This document shows, one piece after another, positions 49,261 to 57,269 of a stretch of DNA of 64,000 bases; within the stretch, counting starts at the first letter, position 1; each line of letters begins with the position of its first letter. This DNA is from Natronospirillum sp. (GTDB lineage Bacteria > Pseudomonadota > Gammaproteobacteria > Pseudomonadales > Natronospirillaceae). The notes beneath the pieces were generated by a model. It made no database searches, was not told the origin of the DNA, and worked only from the letters and a program-made list of their open reading frames with translations. The stretch spans positions 1 to 64,000 of the forward strand of contig NZ_JAIUMC010000006.1 in assembly GCF_022565775.1 (NCBI RefSeq), in the 5' to 3' direction. Made by a program: the position numbers and the translations under genes.

Positions 49261-49497
49261 ATGGAGGACAACCTAATGGAGAACTTACGGGACAGTAGTG
49301 GCTTACAGGCCAAAACTGCGGAGCCACTTTCGCAGCGTGTCAGGGCGACCCTCAGGGTTTGGCGCTGGCGCCACAGCGTTCGGTCGCGCTTGCGCATGGA
49401 ACTGCAGGAGATGGATGTGGCCCGCACGGAAAAAGATGTGGGCATCGCAACCGGGGAGCTGCGTCGTGAGGCCAACAAGCCTTTCTGGAAGACCTGA
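49261..49497 (+). CDS. DUF1127 (YjiS-like) small protein
   Basis: VRSRLRMELQEMDVARTEKDVGIATGELRREANKPFWK fits the DUF1127 pattern; start could be 49276. Confidence 0.6.
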   Translation: MEDNLMENLRDSSGLQAKTAEPLSQRVRATLRVWRWRHSVRSRLRMELQEMDVARTEKDVGIATGELRREANKPFWKT

Positions 49498-49577
49498 TTC
49501 TTCAGCCTATTCGGATTGGTCGTGGCAGATCAGGAGCAGTGCGCTTCAATTGCCTAAACTCATAGCAGCAGGTACAG

Positions 49578-50030
49578 TTGCCTGACGCTTTGATGCACTT
49601 ATCTGACCTTGGCATGCCTGTGATAAACCCAGAGAAATCAGCACCCATCATCTGCAATAGGCTGCGCCAGGCGTTGCCCGGGCTGATGGGAATCTACAGT
49701 TTCGGAAGCCAGGCAAAACAGAATGCAGGGCCTGACAGCGACCTGGACCTGGCCGTGTTGGTAGCGGGCTATGTCGAGAAGGTCACGCTCTGGGATTTGG
49801 GCAACAAACTGGCCAATGAGCTGGATATCGATCTGGATCTCGTGGATTTGCGAGCCGCCTCGACCGTCATGCAGTACCAGATCCTGACCGGAGGACAACG
49901 GCTCTGGTCCGCCGGCACAGCAACCGACGAATTCGAGCTTTATGTGCTGAGTGAAAAGTTCGACCTCGACTTGTGGCGCCAGCCACTGATTGATCAGATT
50001 CGAGAACAGGGCCACATCTATGACCGATGA
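49578..50030 (+). CDS. mntA: MntA-type minimal nucleotidyltransferase antitoxin
   Basis: GIYSFGSQAKQNAGPDSDLDLAVLVAG (GSxAx9DxD) and ELDIDLDLVDLRAASTVMQYQILTGGQRLW; start may be internal. Confidence 0.82.
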   Translation: MPDALMHLSDLGMPVINPEKSAPIICNRLRQALPGLMGIYSFGSQAKQNAGPDSDLDLAVLVAGYVEKVTLWDLGNKLANELDIDLDLVDLRAASTVMQYQILTGGQRLWSAGTATDEFELYVLSEKFDLDLWRQPLIDQIREQGHIYDR

Positions 50031-50064
50031 TGTGATACTGAACAAGTGCTCCTGGCAGGGGTAA
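50020..50064 (+). pseudogene. hepT: Truncated hepT remnant (MTDDVILNKCSWQG*)
   Basis: ATG overlaps the mntA stop in the usual mntA-hepT arrangement; the first nine residues MTDDVILNK resemble HepT N-termini, then the frame stops after 14 aa. Confidence 0.55.
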
Positions 50065-50106
50065 CAAAGCCCTTAAAACACTTTCTTCATGGGTAAGGAC
50101 AACCAC

Positions 50107-50961
50107 ATGATAGACAACTTTGAGTTCCTTGCCCCGCCTGCCGACCTGCAATCTTTCATCAAGTTTATCTGGGTATTCGAAGGTCGCGCATCAGCAGAGG
50201 ATCCCTATTTCCACCGAACTCCGGTCGATGGCTGCACGCAACTGATCTTCGCTTTTCGCGGTGGCTTTTGTCGCCAGGCCGACCCGAGCCAGTGCAGCCA
50301 GCAACTCAAGTCCGCCCTGATTGCCCAGACCACCACCAGCCTGACCTATCGCCTCAGCGAGGATTTCGGGCTGTTCGGTGTTTGCCTCTACCCCTTCAGC
50401 ATCCCCTACCTGACAGGCATTGAAGGGCCTGATTTCATTGATCGATATTTCGCCCCGGGAGACCTGCTTGGGGAGCCGGCAAAGGAACTGGCCGCGACTA
50501 TGGCCAGCGTCGACCGGAATGAACACAGGCTGGCGCTGGTTCAGAACCTGCTCAGTCCCCTGTTTGCCCGGCGGTCGACCAGAGAGCCACAGGTCATTGG
50601 ACTTCTGAGACAACTGTTCAGTGCCTCTGACGCTGACGAACTCGAAGCCCTGAGTCACCCGTCGACCATTTCAAGTCGCCATCTGCAACGCCAGGTCAAG
50701 CGCTACACGGGTTACACCCCAAAACAGCTGGTGCGCATCCTGCGCCTGCAACTCGCCATGCAGTCCGACCCGGCCCCCGCCCTCTCGGACATTGCGACCC
50801 GGGGGGACTATTACGACCAGTCCCATCTCAGCAATGAGTTTCGCAGCCTGTCCGGCACAACACCCGGAGACTACTTCAAGGGCCTGAAACCGGACATACG
50901 ATGGCGACGTGAAGGCAGAGAGGTCGCTTTTTTCCAATCAAGGCGCAGCAAAAAGCCCTAA
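50107..50961 (+). CDS. AraC-family transcriptional regulator
   Basis: C-terminal HTH: SSRHLQRQVKRYTGYTPKQLVRILRLQLAMQ...YYDQSHLSNEFRSLSGTTPGDYFK; start 50089 or 50107. Confidence 0.88.
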   Translation: MIDNFEFLAPPADLQSFIKFIWVFEGRASAEDPYFHRTPVDGCTQLIFAFRGGFCRQADPSQCSQQLKSALIAQTTTSLTYRLSEDFGLFGVCLYPFSIPYLTGIEGPDFIDRYFAPGDLLGEPAKELAATMASVDRNEHRLALVQNLLSPLFARRSTREPQVIGLLRQLFSASDADELEALSHPSTISSRHLQRQVKRYTGYTPKQLVRILRLQLAMQSDPAPALSDIATRGDYYDQSHLSNEFRSLSGTTPGDYFKGLKPDIRWRREGREVAFFQSRRSKKP

Positions 50962-50993
50962 GCTGTGGTCAAACACTGACCCGGAGAAACCCG

Positions 50994-51395
50994 ATGGAAG
51001 CCATCAACCGACTGCTGCTGAATGTGCTGTCAGATAATCTGGAAAACAGTAAGGCGTATTACACCACCCTGTTCGATTTTCAGGTCGACTATGACAGCGA
51101 CTGGTTCGTGCATCTGATCTCACCTGGACGTCAGCTCGAACTGGGCATCCTCAGTGCCGACAGCGACATGCTGCCGACTGGCGTCAAACCTCAGTCCGGG
51201 GGCTTTTTTACGACGTTTGTTGTCGAGGATGCTGGCGCCGTGTTCCGAATGGCTCGGGAACGGGGATTCACGGTACTCAAGGAGCCGGAAGACACCTTCT
51301 ACGGCCAGCGCCGCCTGGTGTTAGAGAGCCCCGAGGGCGGCATTATCGATGTCTCTTCACCCATTCCGGATTTCACACCGGGTGAGGGCCTCTAG
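50994..51395 (+). CDS. VOC/glyoxalase-family protein
   Basis: LLLNVLSDNLENSKAYYTTLFDFQVDYDSDWFVHLISPG...RRLVLESPEGGIIDV. Confidence 0.85.
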   Translation: MEAINRLLLNVLSDNLENSKAYYTTLFDFQVDYDSDWFVHLISPGRQLELGILSADSDMLPTGVKPQSGGFFTTFVVEDAGAVFRMARERGFTVLKEPEDTFYGQRRLVLESPEGGIIDVSSPIPDFTPGEGL

Positions 51396-51413
51396 GCCTG
51401 GCTGGTATTGATA

Positions 51414-51737
51414 TCACTTTCGCGACCGGAGCGCGGCTTCATGGGCGCTTCTTGCCCACTGGGCGGCCAGTTCGAGGTCGTCCATGATTTCCTCGTGTGC
51501 CTGATAGTAGGACATCTTCATCAGCTTGCCGTTCTTGTTGTATTCGAACGGGCCCAGCCCTAGCTGTTCAAAGTCAGGCTTGTTGATCGCATCTACCTTC
51601 AGGTAGAGGGTGTTGTCGGCCACCAGGCCGAACATGACGCCGTCGTGATACAGGCCATAGCCGCCAAACATCTTGCGAGCGCTCACCGGCCCAAAGTGCG
51701 CGAAGACTTCTTGCAGGTGTTCGATATATTCATTCAT
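51414..51737 (-). CDS. TfoX N-terminal domain protein
   Basis: HFGPVSARKMFGGYGLYHDGVMFGLVADNTLYLKVD. Confidence 0.9.
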   Translation of the reverse strand: MNEYIEHLQEVFAHFGPVSARKMFGGYGLYHDGVMFGLVADNTLYLKVDAINKPDFEQLGLGPFEYNKNGKLMKMSYYQAHEEIMDDLELAAQWARSAHEAALRSRK

Positions 51738-51826
51738 GATTCACGACTCCGAAGCAATCACATAGCGCGCGCTGCGTCCGCCACCCGGCAACTGCGCGGG
51801 TGGGCTGAATTGTCATCCCAGCTCAC

Positions 51827-52291
51827 TTATCCGGTGATGGCTCTGAGACTGGTCAGCGTTTCCTGGCAGGCGCGCGCTGCTTCCCTGCCCTTTTTGACAA
51901 AATGCTCCCTGAAATACTGCAGGTGCTCATCATGCTCGTGAAAATGATGCGGCGTCAGTACCACACTGAATACCGGTACTTCGGTATCAAGCTGAGCACG
52001 CATCAGGCCATCGACTACCGCCTGAGCCACAAAATCATGCCGGTAGATGCCGCCGTCCACCACCAGAGCACAGGCAATGATGGCGTCATAACGGCCCGTC
52101 TGGGCGAGCAGCTTGGCATGCAGCGGGATTTCATAGGCACCTGGCACTCGGATGTGTTCAACCAGAACATCAGTGCCGGTAAGCTTAAGTTCGGTTTCTA
52201 TGGTGGTGCTGGCCTGATTGACAATATCGGCGTGCCAGGACGCCGAAATCACGGCCACAGAGGTGTTGCGGGTATTGGTAGACTGATTCAT
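51827..52291 (-). CDS. ribH: 6,7-dimethyl-8-ribityllumazine synthase, RibH2-like
   Basis: SASWHADIVNQA...RVPGAYEIPLHAKLLAQTGRYDAIIACALVVDGGIYRHDFVAQAVVDGLM...VLTPHHFHEHDEH; start re-assigned to MNQSTN. Confidence 0.92.
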   Translation of the reverse strand: MNQSTNTRNTSVAVISASWHADIVNQASTTIETELKLTGTDVLVEHIRVPGAYEIPLHAKLLAQTGRYDAIIACALVVDGGIYRHDFVAQAVVDGLMRAQLDTEVPVFSVVLTPHHFHEHDEHLQYFREHFVKKGREAARACQETLTSLRAITG

Positions 52292-52389
52292 GGGTTTCCT
52301 TGCAAGTCGCAATGACATTGGTTGACCAGAATCAGGGCGCGCGAGTACGCAACAACGACCGCGCAAGCGCGGCAATTATCAGGTGGTTC

Positions 52390-52456
52390 GCGATCTCTTT
52401 CATCCTGACTACGTCAGATACCGCCGGTGGGGAATTTCACCCCGCCCTGAGAACGC
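52390..52456 (-). promoter_or_regulatory. Internally deleted FMN riboswitch (RFN element): P1-P2-P6 retained, P3-P5 absent
   Basis: Minus strand GCGTTCTCAGGGCGGGGTGAAATTCCCCACCGGCGGTA-TCTGACGTAGTCAGGATGAAAGAGATCGC: canonical 5' RFN half fused to the canonical AGTCxGGATGRRAGA 3' end; 99-165 nt upstream of ribH. Confidence 0.8.
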
Positions 52457-52481
52457 TGCCGGCATTGAGCCGGACGACCGG

Positions 52482-52487
52482 AATTAT
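52482..52487 (-). promoter_or_regulatory. Candidate -10 box TATAAT for the ribH leader
   Basis: TATAAT on the minus strand 26 nt before the RFN remnant, overlapping the stop codon of the upstream HAD gene; no good -35 seen. Confidence 0.3.
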
Positions 52488-53152
52488 ACCTGAAAATCTT
52501 CGCAACGCACTGCCAGCCAGTCCTTCGGCGAGCGGAACCAGTGCCCGGGCGACTCTGACTGCAGCTCTTCAACAGAGCCATATCCCCACAGCACCGCACC
52601 ACCCACAATGTCATTTCTGCGGGCTGCCTCCAGGTCTACCGCACGGTCCCCAATCATCAGGGCACTACCAGTCAGTCGCCCGTCCTCCCGCATGGCTGCA
52701 ATCTGCTGCCACTTCTCGATGCCGACGTCCCCACCGTCCACAAAGTTGAGCAGGTGTGCCAGTTCGAAGCGCTCAAGGATGCGCTCAGCAAAATCCCTGC
52801 GTTTGGACGTACAAACTGCCATTCTTGTGCCGCGTTCATACAAGGTTTCAAGCACCTCTTTCACACCCGGATACAGCGTATTCTCCGCGAACCCGATCTC
52901 CGCATAGCGCTCTCTGTATTTCGCAACCAGCTCAAGCACTTCAGCCTGCGACTCGGTCCCGGTAATCCGCGCGAACGACGTATCCAGCGGCGGGCCGATG
53001 CAGGGGCCAATCTGATCATTGCTCAGGGGCTCGTAACCAAAGTGAGTGAGCGCATAGTTGAAGGAGCGACCAATGCCCAGAATCGGGTCGCTGATGGTTC
53101 CATCGAGATCGAAAAGATAAAGGTCGTAACTCACTGTCGTTGCATCGTTCAT
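52484..53152 (-). CDS. HAD-family hydrolase (phosphoglycolate phosphatase-like)
   Basis: YLFDLDGTISDPILGI, CTSKRRDFAERIL, MIGDRAVDLEAARRN. Start placed at MNDATT. Confidence 0.88.
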   Translation of the reverse strand: MNDATTVSYDLYLFDLDGTISDPILGIGRSFNYALTHFGYEPLSNDQIGPCIGPPLDTSFARITGTESQAEVLELVAKYRERYAEIGFAENTLYPGVKEVLETLYERGTRMAVCTSKRRDFAERILERFELAHLLNFVDGGDVGIEKWQQIAAMREDGRLTGSALMIGDRAVDLEAARRNDIVGGAVLWGYGSVEELQSESPGHWFRSPKDWLAVRCEDFQV

Positions 53153-53176
53153 GTCGGGCACCACTCTATCCCTCAG

Positions 53177-54940
53177 TTACTTGTACCGCCCATTGTCCCG
53201 CATCAACTGATCGGCTCTGTTCTGGGCTTTCTTCAGTGCTTCGGCAACGGTGGATTTACCAGACAAGGCGTCATGAACTTCTTCTCCGGCAATCTGTACC
53301 AGTTGGTTGATTTCCGGTACCGGGGGTCTTGGCCAGGCTTGCAGTTGGTCTTGCCTGGCCAGTTTGTCGACAATGCTGATCACCGGGGACACCTGTGCCA
53401 CCTGAGGATCTCTGCTGACACTGAAACGGGCACTGACCACGCTGCCGTTGGTAATGTAGAGCTTGCTCAGGCCGGCAGAGGTCAGGGTTTTCATCGCGGT
53501 CCATATGGCGCTTCTGCGCTCCGGCGCAACATTGGCCGGTATGGCCAGTGCATAGCCGCCAAGCGGGGCGATGGGTGAGCCTCCAGGGCCATGCGGATGC
53601 GGCAGATAACCGGTATGGCCAAAGGCTGGAGAGGATTTGTCCAGCTCGAAAAGCGGCGCCAGTATGCTGTAGCAATAGGCCATGGCAACACGCCCTGAAG
53701 CATACACCTGGGCCCTGTCATACCAGGACATGTCGAGTGTCCCTCTGGGTGAGTACGGCAGCAAGGCCTTCATGTACTCCAGCGTCATCTCGGCAGCCTC
53801 GGACTGAAACATGGGGCGCCAGTTGTCCGCTTTCAGCTTGCTGTAGGAATAACCCAGGTGCCTGCGCTCCAGATTGAGAATCGGCTGACCAAAGGCCGAC
53901 ATCATCATCAGGAAAGAGTGGCCGAGTGGGGTGCCGCGCGCGCCATTCCAGGCAATACCATGTACCCCACGCGACGGACTGTTCAAACGTTTTGCGGCTT
54001 CGACAGTCTGCTCGATGGTGTGCGGTGGATTCAGTCCGGCTTCACGAAAGATGTCTTCCCGATAGCATAGCAATTCGGGTGACGGCTGCACGGGTATACC
54101 GTATTGCTTTCCTTCATAGCTGGCGCTGGTAAGCGCTTCAGGGTGAAAGTCCGAGAGGTCATGCTTGCCTTCGGCGTACAGGTCATCCAGGGGCAGCAGA
54201 ATATCCTGCGACGCCAGTTCACCGAACCAGGGCAGGTCGCACGCAATGATGTCATATTTGGATTCAGCCAGGGCCGCATTGGCCCGTATCTCGTCGTGCA
54301 ATCGGTCAATTGACAGGGCTTTGTTGCGGATCGGCGTGCCGAAAATATTCTCGATCTGTTTTTTGAGGTTGTGCATGGACATGAAGGTCGGGTCCGCATG
54401 CAACAACATGCGCAACTGGCCGCTCAGCTCCAGTTGCCGTGACAGCACGGTCGGTGGCGGTATTATCTTCGCGCTCTGCAGTGAAGCGCCAAAGAAGAAG
54501 CCGGCGCCAACGTCGCTGTCCGGGAAACCAAATGCCGTGCCGATCATTGTCTTGATGCGTTGCGCGAAATCCTGCCAGTCATTGATCAACGTATCCGAGG
54601 GGTGCAGCGAAAATGTCTTGCCTGTTCGTGTCCTGGGGCGCCGAACAATCAGCCCGCGTTCTATAATACTGTCTATCCCTCGCATGGCAGTGCCATAGGA
54701 CAAGCCGCTGGCTGCTGCAAGGGAGGTCGGAGTAGTCAGACGGCCCTCCAGATGATTGCGCATCAGATGCACCATCATGCGCAACTCCCGATAGCCTGAT
54801 TTCATGGACAACGCTGCTTCCGACTCGGACTCGAATTGCTCGACGAAGCGTATCAGCCGGGCCAATTCGGTATTCGAAATATCGGCCTGGGGCCGGGAGG
54901 ACAGCAGATCATAAGGCCCTTCGGGTTGATTCTGAGACAT
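53177..54940 (-). CDS. Cytoplasmic wHTH fused to a family-1 (MalE-like) solute-binding domain; putative one-component regulator
   Basis: No signal peptide; N-terminal LTTPTSLAAASGLSYGTAMRGIDSIIERGLIVRRPRTRTGKTFSLHPS (wHTH), then SBP_bac_1-like body (YDIIACDLPWFGELASQDILLPLDDL...YEGKQYGIPVQPSPELLCYREDIFREAGLNPPHTIEQTVEAAKRL). Confidence 0.8.
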   Translation of the reverse strand: MSQNQPEGPYDLLSSRPQADISNTELARLIRFVEQFESESEAALSMKSGYRELRMMVHLMRNHLEGRLTTPTSLAAASGLSYGTAMRGIDSIIERGLIVRRPRTRTGKTFSLHPSDTLINDWQDFAQRIKTMIGTAFGFPDSDVGAGFFFGASLQSAKIIPPPTVLSRQLELSGQLRMLLHADPTFMSMHNLKKQIENIFGTPIRNKALSIDRLHDEIRANAALAESKYDIIACDLPWFGELASQDILLPLDDLYAEGKHDLSDFHPEALTSASYEGKQYGIPVQPSPELLCYREDIFREAGLNPPHTIEQTVEAAKRLNSPSRGVHGIAWNGARGTPLGHSFLMMMSAFGQPILNLERRHLGYSYSKLKADNWRPMFQSEAAEMTLEYMKALLPYSPRGTLDMSWYDRAQVYASGRVAMAYCYSILAPLFELDKSSPAFGHTGYLPHPHGPGGSPIAPLGGYALAIPANVAPERRSAIWTAMKTLTSAGLSKLYITNGSVVSARFSVSRDPQVAQVSPVISIVDKLARQDQLQAWPRPPVPEINQLVQIAGEEVHDALSGKSTVAEALKKAQNRADQLMRDNGRYK

Positions 54941-54950
54941 AACTCACCTG

Positions 54951-54969
54951 AATAACCAATGTGGACGAT
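54951..54969. promoter_or_regulatory. Weak operator-like site (AATAACCA-ATG-TGGACGAT)
   Basis: 13/15 match to AATATCCAATATGGA from the site at 55062, just upstream of the regulator start. Confidence 0.3.
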
Positions 54970-55061
54970 CTGATCTTTGCCCATTGGCACACCGTATGTA
55001 AAGGCAGGCTTTCAGAAATGACTGTGTGGCACGAAAAATCACTGCCTGGGAGAGCAAGTAG

Positions 55062-55080
55062 AATATCCAATATGGATATT
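55062..55080. promoter_or_regulatory. Palindromic operator AATATCCA-ATA-TGGATATT
   Basis: Perfect 8-bp arms; midway between the divergent regulator (54940) and SBP gene (55201); the same palindrome type recurs at 62202. Confidence 0.65.
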
Positions 55081-55200
55081 ATTCAGCAGCGGATTGCTTG
55101 CCGGTTCAGCGGAGTGAAACCTACTATCGAAATCATTGCGTCGAAGGCCCTATCCAATGACGCAATGTGTTTAACAACAAATACAATACAGGAAAGTGCT

Positions 55201-56142
55201 ATGACTAACCAAAAACTGATTCCATTGAGCCTGGGACTTATGCTGGTCGCGTCTGCGAGTGTGAATGCACAGTCACTTCGCATTGGCATCACACAAAACA
55301 ATGTTGGCGTGGACAGCTATCAGACAACTTACGAGCGCGCCTTCATCGAGGCTGCAGAAGAAAACCCCGACGTCGAGACCATCGTGCTGGATGCCGGTGG
55401 TGATGTGGCTCGTCAGATCGGTCAAATGCAGGACCTGATTCAACAGCAAGTCGATGCGATCATCATCTGGCCGACTGATGGCCAGGCAGTGGTGCCTGCT
55501 GTGCGTCAAGCGCACAGTGCAGGGATCCCTGTGGTGGTCACCAACTCCCAGATCGCAGACGCCGGGTTCGACTATATCCAGTCATTCTCGGGCCCGGACA
55601 ATATCACTCAGGGTGCCTACTCTGCAGAGATGATGTGTGACGCTCTGGGCGGCGAGGGTGAAATCGTTCAGATCGCCGGACAGCCCGGATATACCACCGC
55701 CATGGAGCGCGCCCAGGGCTTCGAAGAGCGTCTGGCTGAAATGTGCCCGGGTGTGACCCTGATGGAAACTCAACCCGGCAACTGGAACCGTGAGCGCTCT
55801 CAGAGTGTGATGGAAAACTTCCTCACCAAGTATGATCGCATCGACGGCGTTTATTCCGGTGATGACAACATGGGTGTGGGTGCACTCAATGCGGCGCTGG
55901 CAGCCAACCGTGCCGACGAAATCATCTTTGTGGGCGCTACCAACTTTGCAGTCGGCTACGAGGCGATGGAAGAAGGCAACTACTGGGGTTCCGTTTACCA
56001 GTCGCCGGTGGAAGATGCCCGCAACGCGCTGGCAACCGCCATTGCCGTGGCAAACGGCGAAGAGGTGCCCTTCCTGAACTACTTCGATACTCCGAAGATC
56101 ACTCAGGACAATATGCACGAGTTTGACAAGCCGGTCTTCTGA
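55201..56142 (+). CDS. Ribose-type sugar ABC transporter substrate-binding protein
   Basis: Signal peptide MTNQKLIPLSLGLMLVASASVNAQ; LRIGITQNNVGVDSYQTTYERAFIEAAEE...GQMQDLIQQQVDAIIIWPTDGQAVVPAV. Start re-assigned from 54961. Confidence 0.92.
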   Translation: MTNQKLIPLSLGLMLVASASVNAQSLRIGITQNNVGVDSYQTTYERAFIEAAEENPDVETIVLDAGGDVARQIGQMQDLIQQQVDAIIIWPTDGQAVVPAVRQAHSAGIPVVVTNSQIADAGFDYIQSFSGPDNITQGAYSAEMMCDALGGEGEIVQIAGQPGYTTAMERAQGFEERLAEMCPGVTLMETQPGNWNRERSQSVMENFLTKYDRIDGVYSGDDNMGVGALNAALAANRADEIIFVGATNFAVGYEAMEEGNYWGSVYQSPVEDARNALATAIAVANGEEVPFLNYFDTPKITQDNMHEFDKPVF

Positions 56143-56248
56143 TTGGCAGATGAGCGTCGTGTACCCAAGTTGGTATACGGCGCTCATGATTCGCGCAGAA
56201 AATGTCCAACAATTACAAAATCAGGTCATCATTCGGGGTATCTGTATT

Positions 56249-57256
56249 ATGGCGACCAAGCCTGTCATTGCCTGGGAGACCTTGTCTCCCTTTTTCAGCC
56301 GGGAGAAGATCCTCGCCTTCTTGACACAGCACGGCATTCTGCTGGTGTTCATCTTGTTCCTGCTCGGCTTTTCGCTCCTCTCCGAGCGATTTCTCACAAC
56401 CGGTAACGTCATGTCGGTTCTGCGGCAGGCCTCGATTATCGGCGTCATAGCAATCGGCGTGACTGTGGTGGTCATCGGGGGCAATCTCGATTTGTCAGTA
56501 GGCTCAATGCTGTCGTTTGCCACCGTGCTGGTGGTTGATCTGCATGACAAGGTGGGTCCGGAACTGGCCATTCCCATGATGTTCTTTTTCACACTCCTGC
56601 TGGGTGCCGTCAACGGAGTGCTGATCGGGTATCTGAAGCTGAATTCGCTCATTGTGACATTGGCCATGCTCTCTGCCATTCAGGGCATAACGCTGATCTA
56701 CACCGGCGGACAGAATGTGGATATCACCAACCGGCCCACCTGGTTCGGGTTTTTTGGTCGTGGCTCGGTAATGGGCATTGCAACACCGATTGTCATGTTC
56801 TTTCTGCTCGCCGCGATCATGCATGTGATTCTGAAAATGACCAGCTACGGACGCAAGGTTTTTGCCATTGGTGGCAACCCTGTCGGCTCACTTTATTCCG
56901 GTATTCGAAGCAACCGAATGGTCTTCAGTACCTATCTGATTTCTGCCTTCTGTGTCGCCTGTGCGGCCCTGATCCTCGGATCCCGCGTGATGGGGTCACA
57001 GAACAACGTGGGCCAGGGGTACGAACTGCTGGTCCTGGCCGGGGTCATTCTGGGCGGCACCAGCTTGCTGGGCGGCTCCGGCGGCATCTGGAAAACCGTC
57101 ATCGGAGTGCTCATTCTCGGATTTATCCAGAACGGCCTCTTGCTGATGGGACAGCCCTACTACACCCAGTGGCTGGTTACCTGGGTGGTTATTATTGTTG
57201 CGGTTTGGATGGATCTGGCCAACCAGCGCAAAAAACTGTTCACAACGCATTCTTGA
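56249..57256 (+). CDS. Sugar ABC transporter permease (RbsC-like), first
   Basis: VVVIGGNLDLSVGSMLSF, VILGGTSLLGGSGGIWKTVIGVLILGFIQNGL. Confidence 0.93.
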   Translation: MATKPVIAWETLSPFFSREKILAFLTQHGILLVFILFLLGFSLLSERFLTTGNVMSVLRQASIIGVIAIGVTVVVIGGNLDLSVGSMLSFATVLVVDLHDKVGPELAIPMMFFFTLLLGAVNGVLIGYLKLNSLIVTLAMLSAIQGITLIYTGGQNVDITNRPTWFGFFGRGSVMGIATPIVMFFLLAAIMHVILKMTSYGRKVFAIGGNPVGSLYSGIRSNRMVFSTYLISAFCVACAALILGSRVMGSQNNVGQGYELLVLAGVILGGTSLLGGSGGIWKTVIGVLILGFIQNGLLLMGQPYYTQWLVTWVVIIVAVWMDLANQRKKLFTTHS

Positions 57257-57269
57257 TCTGGTGGGAATA

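Noticed and set aside
52300-52465. A complete, canonical FMN riboswitch
   Set aside because: The first reading suggested a normal RFN element, but the AGCCCGCGAGC and P4/P5 segments are absent from the region down to ribH; recorded as internally deleted instead.
54961-55200. N-terminal extension of the SBP ORF
   Set aside because: The extension lies before a clear signal peptide (MTNQKLIPLSLGLMLVASASVNAQ) and overlaps the operator palindrome; start moved to 55201.
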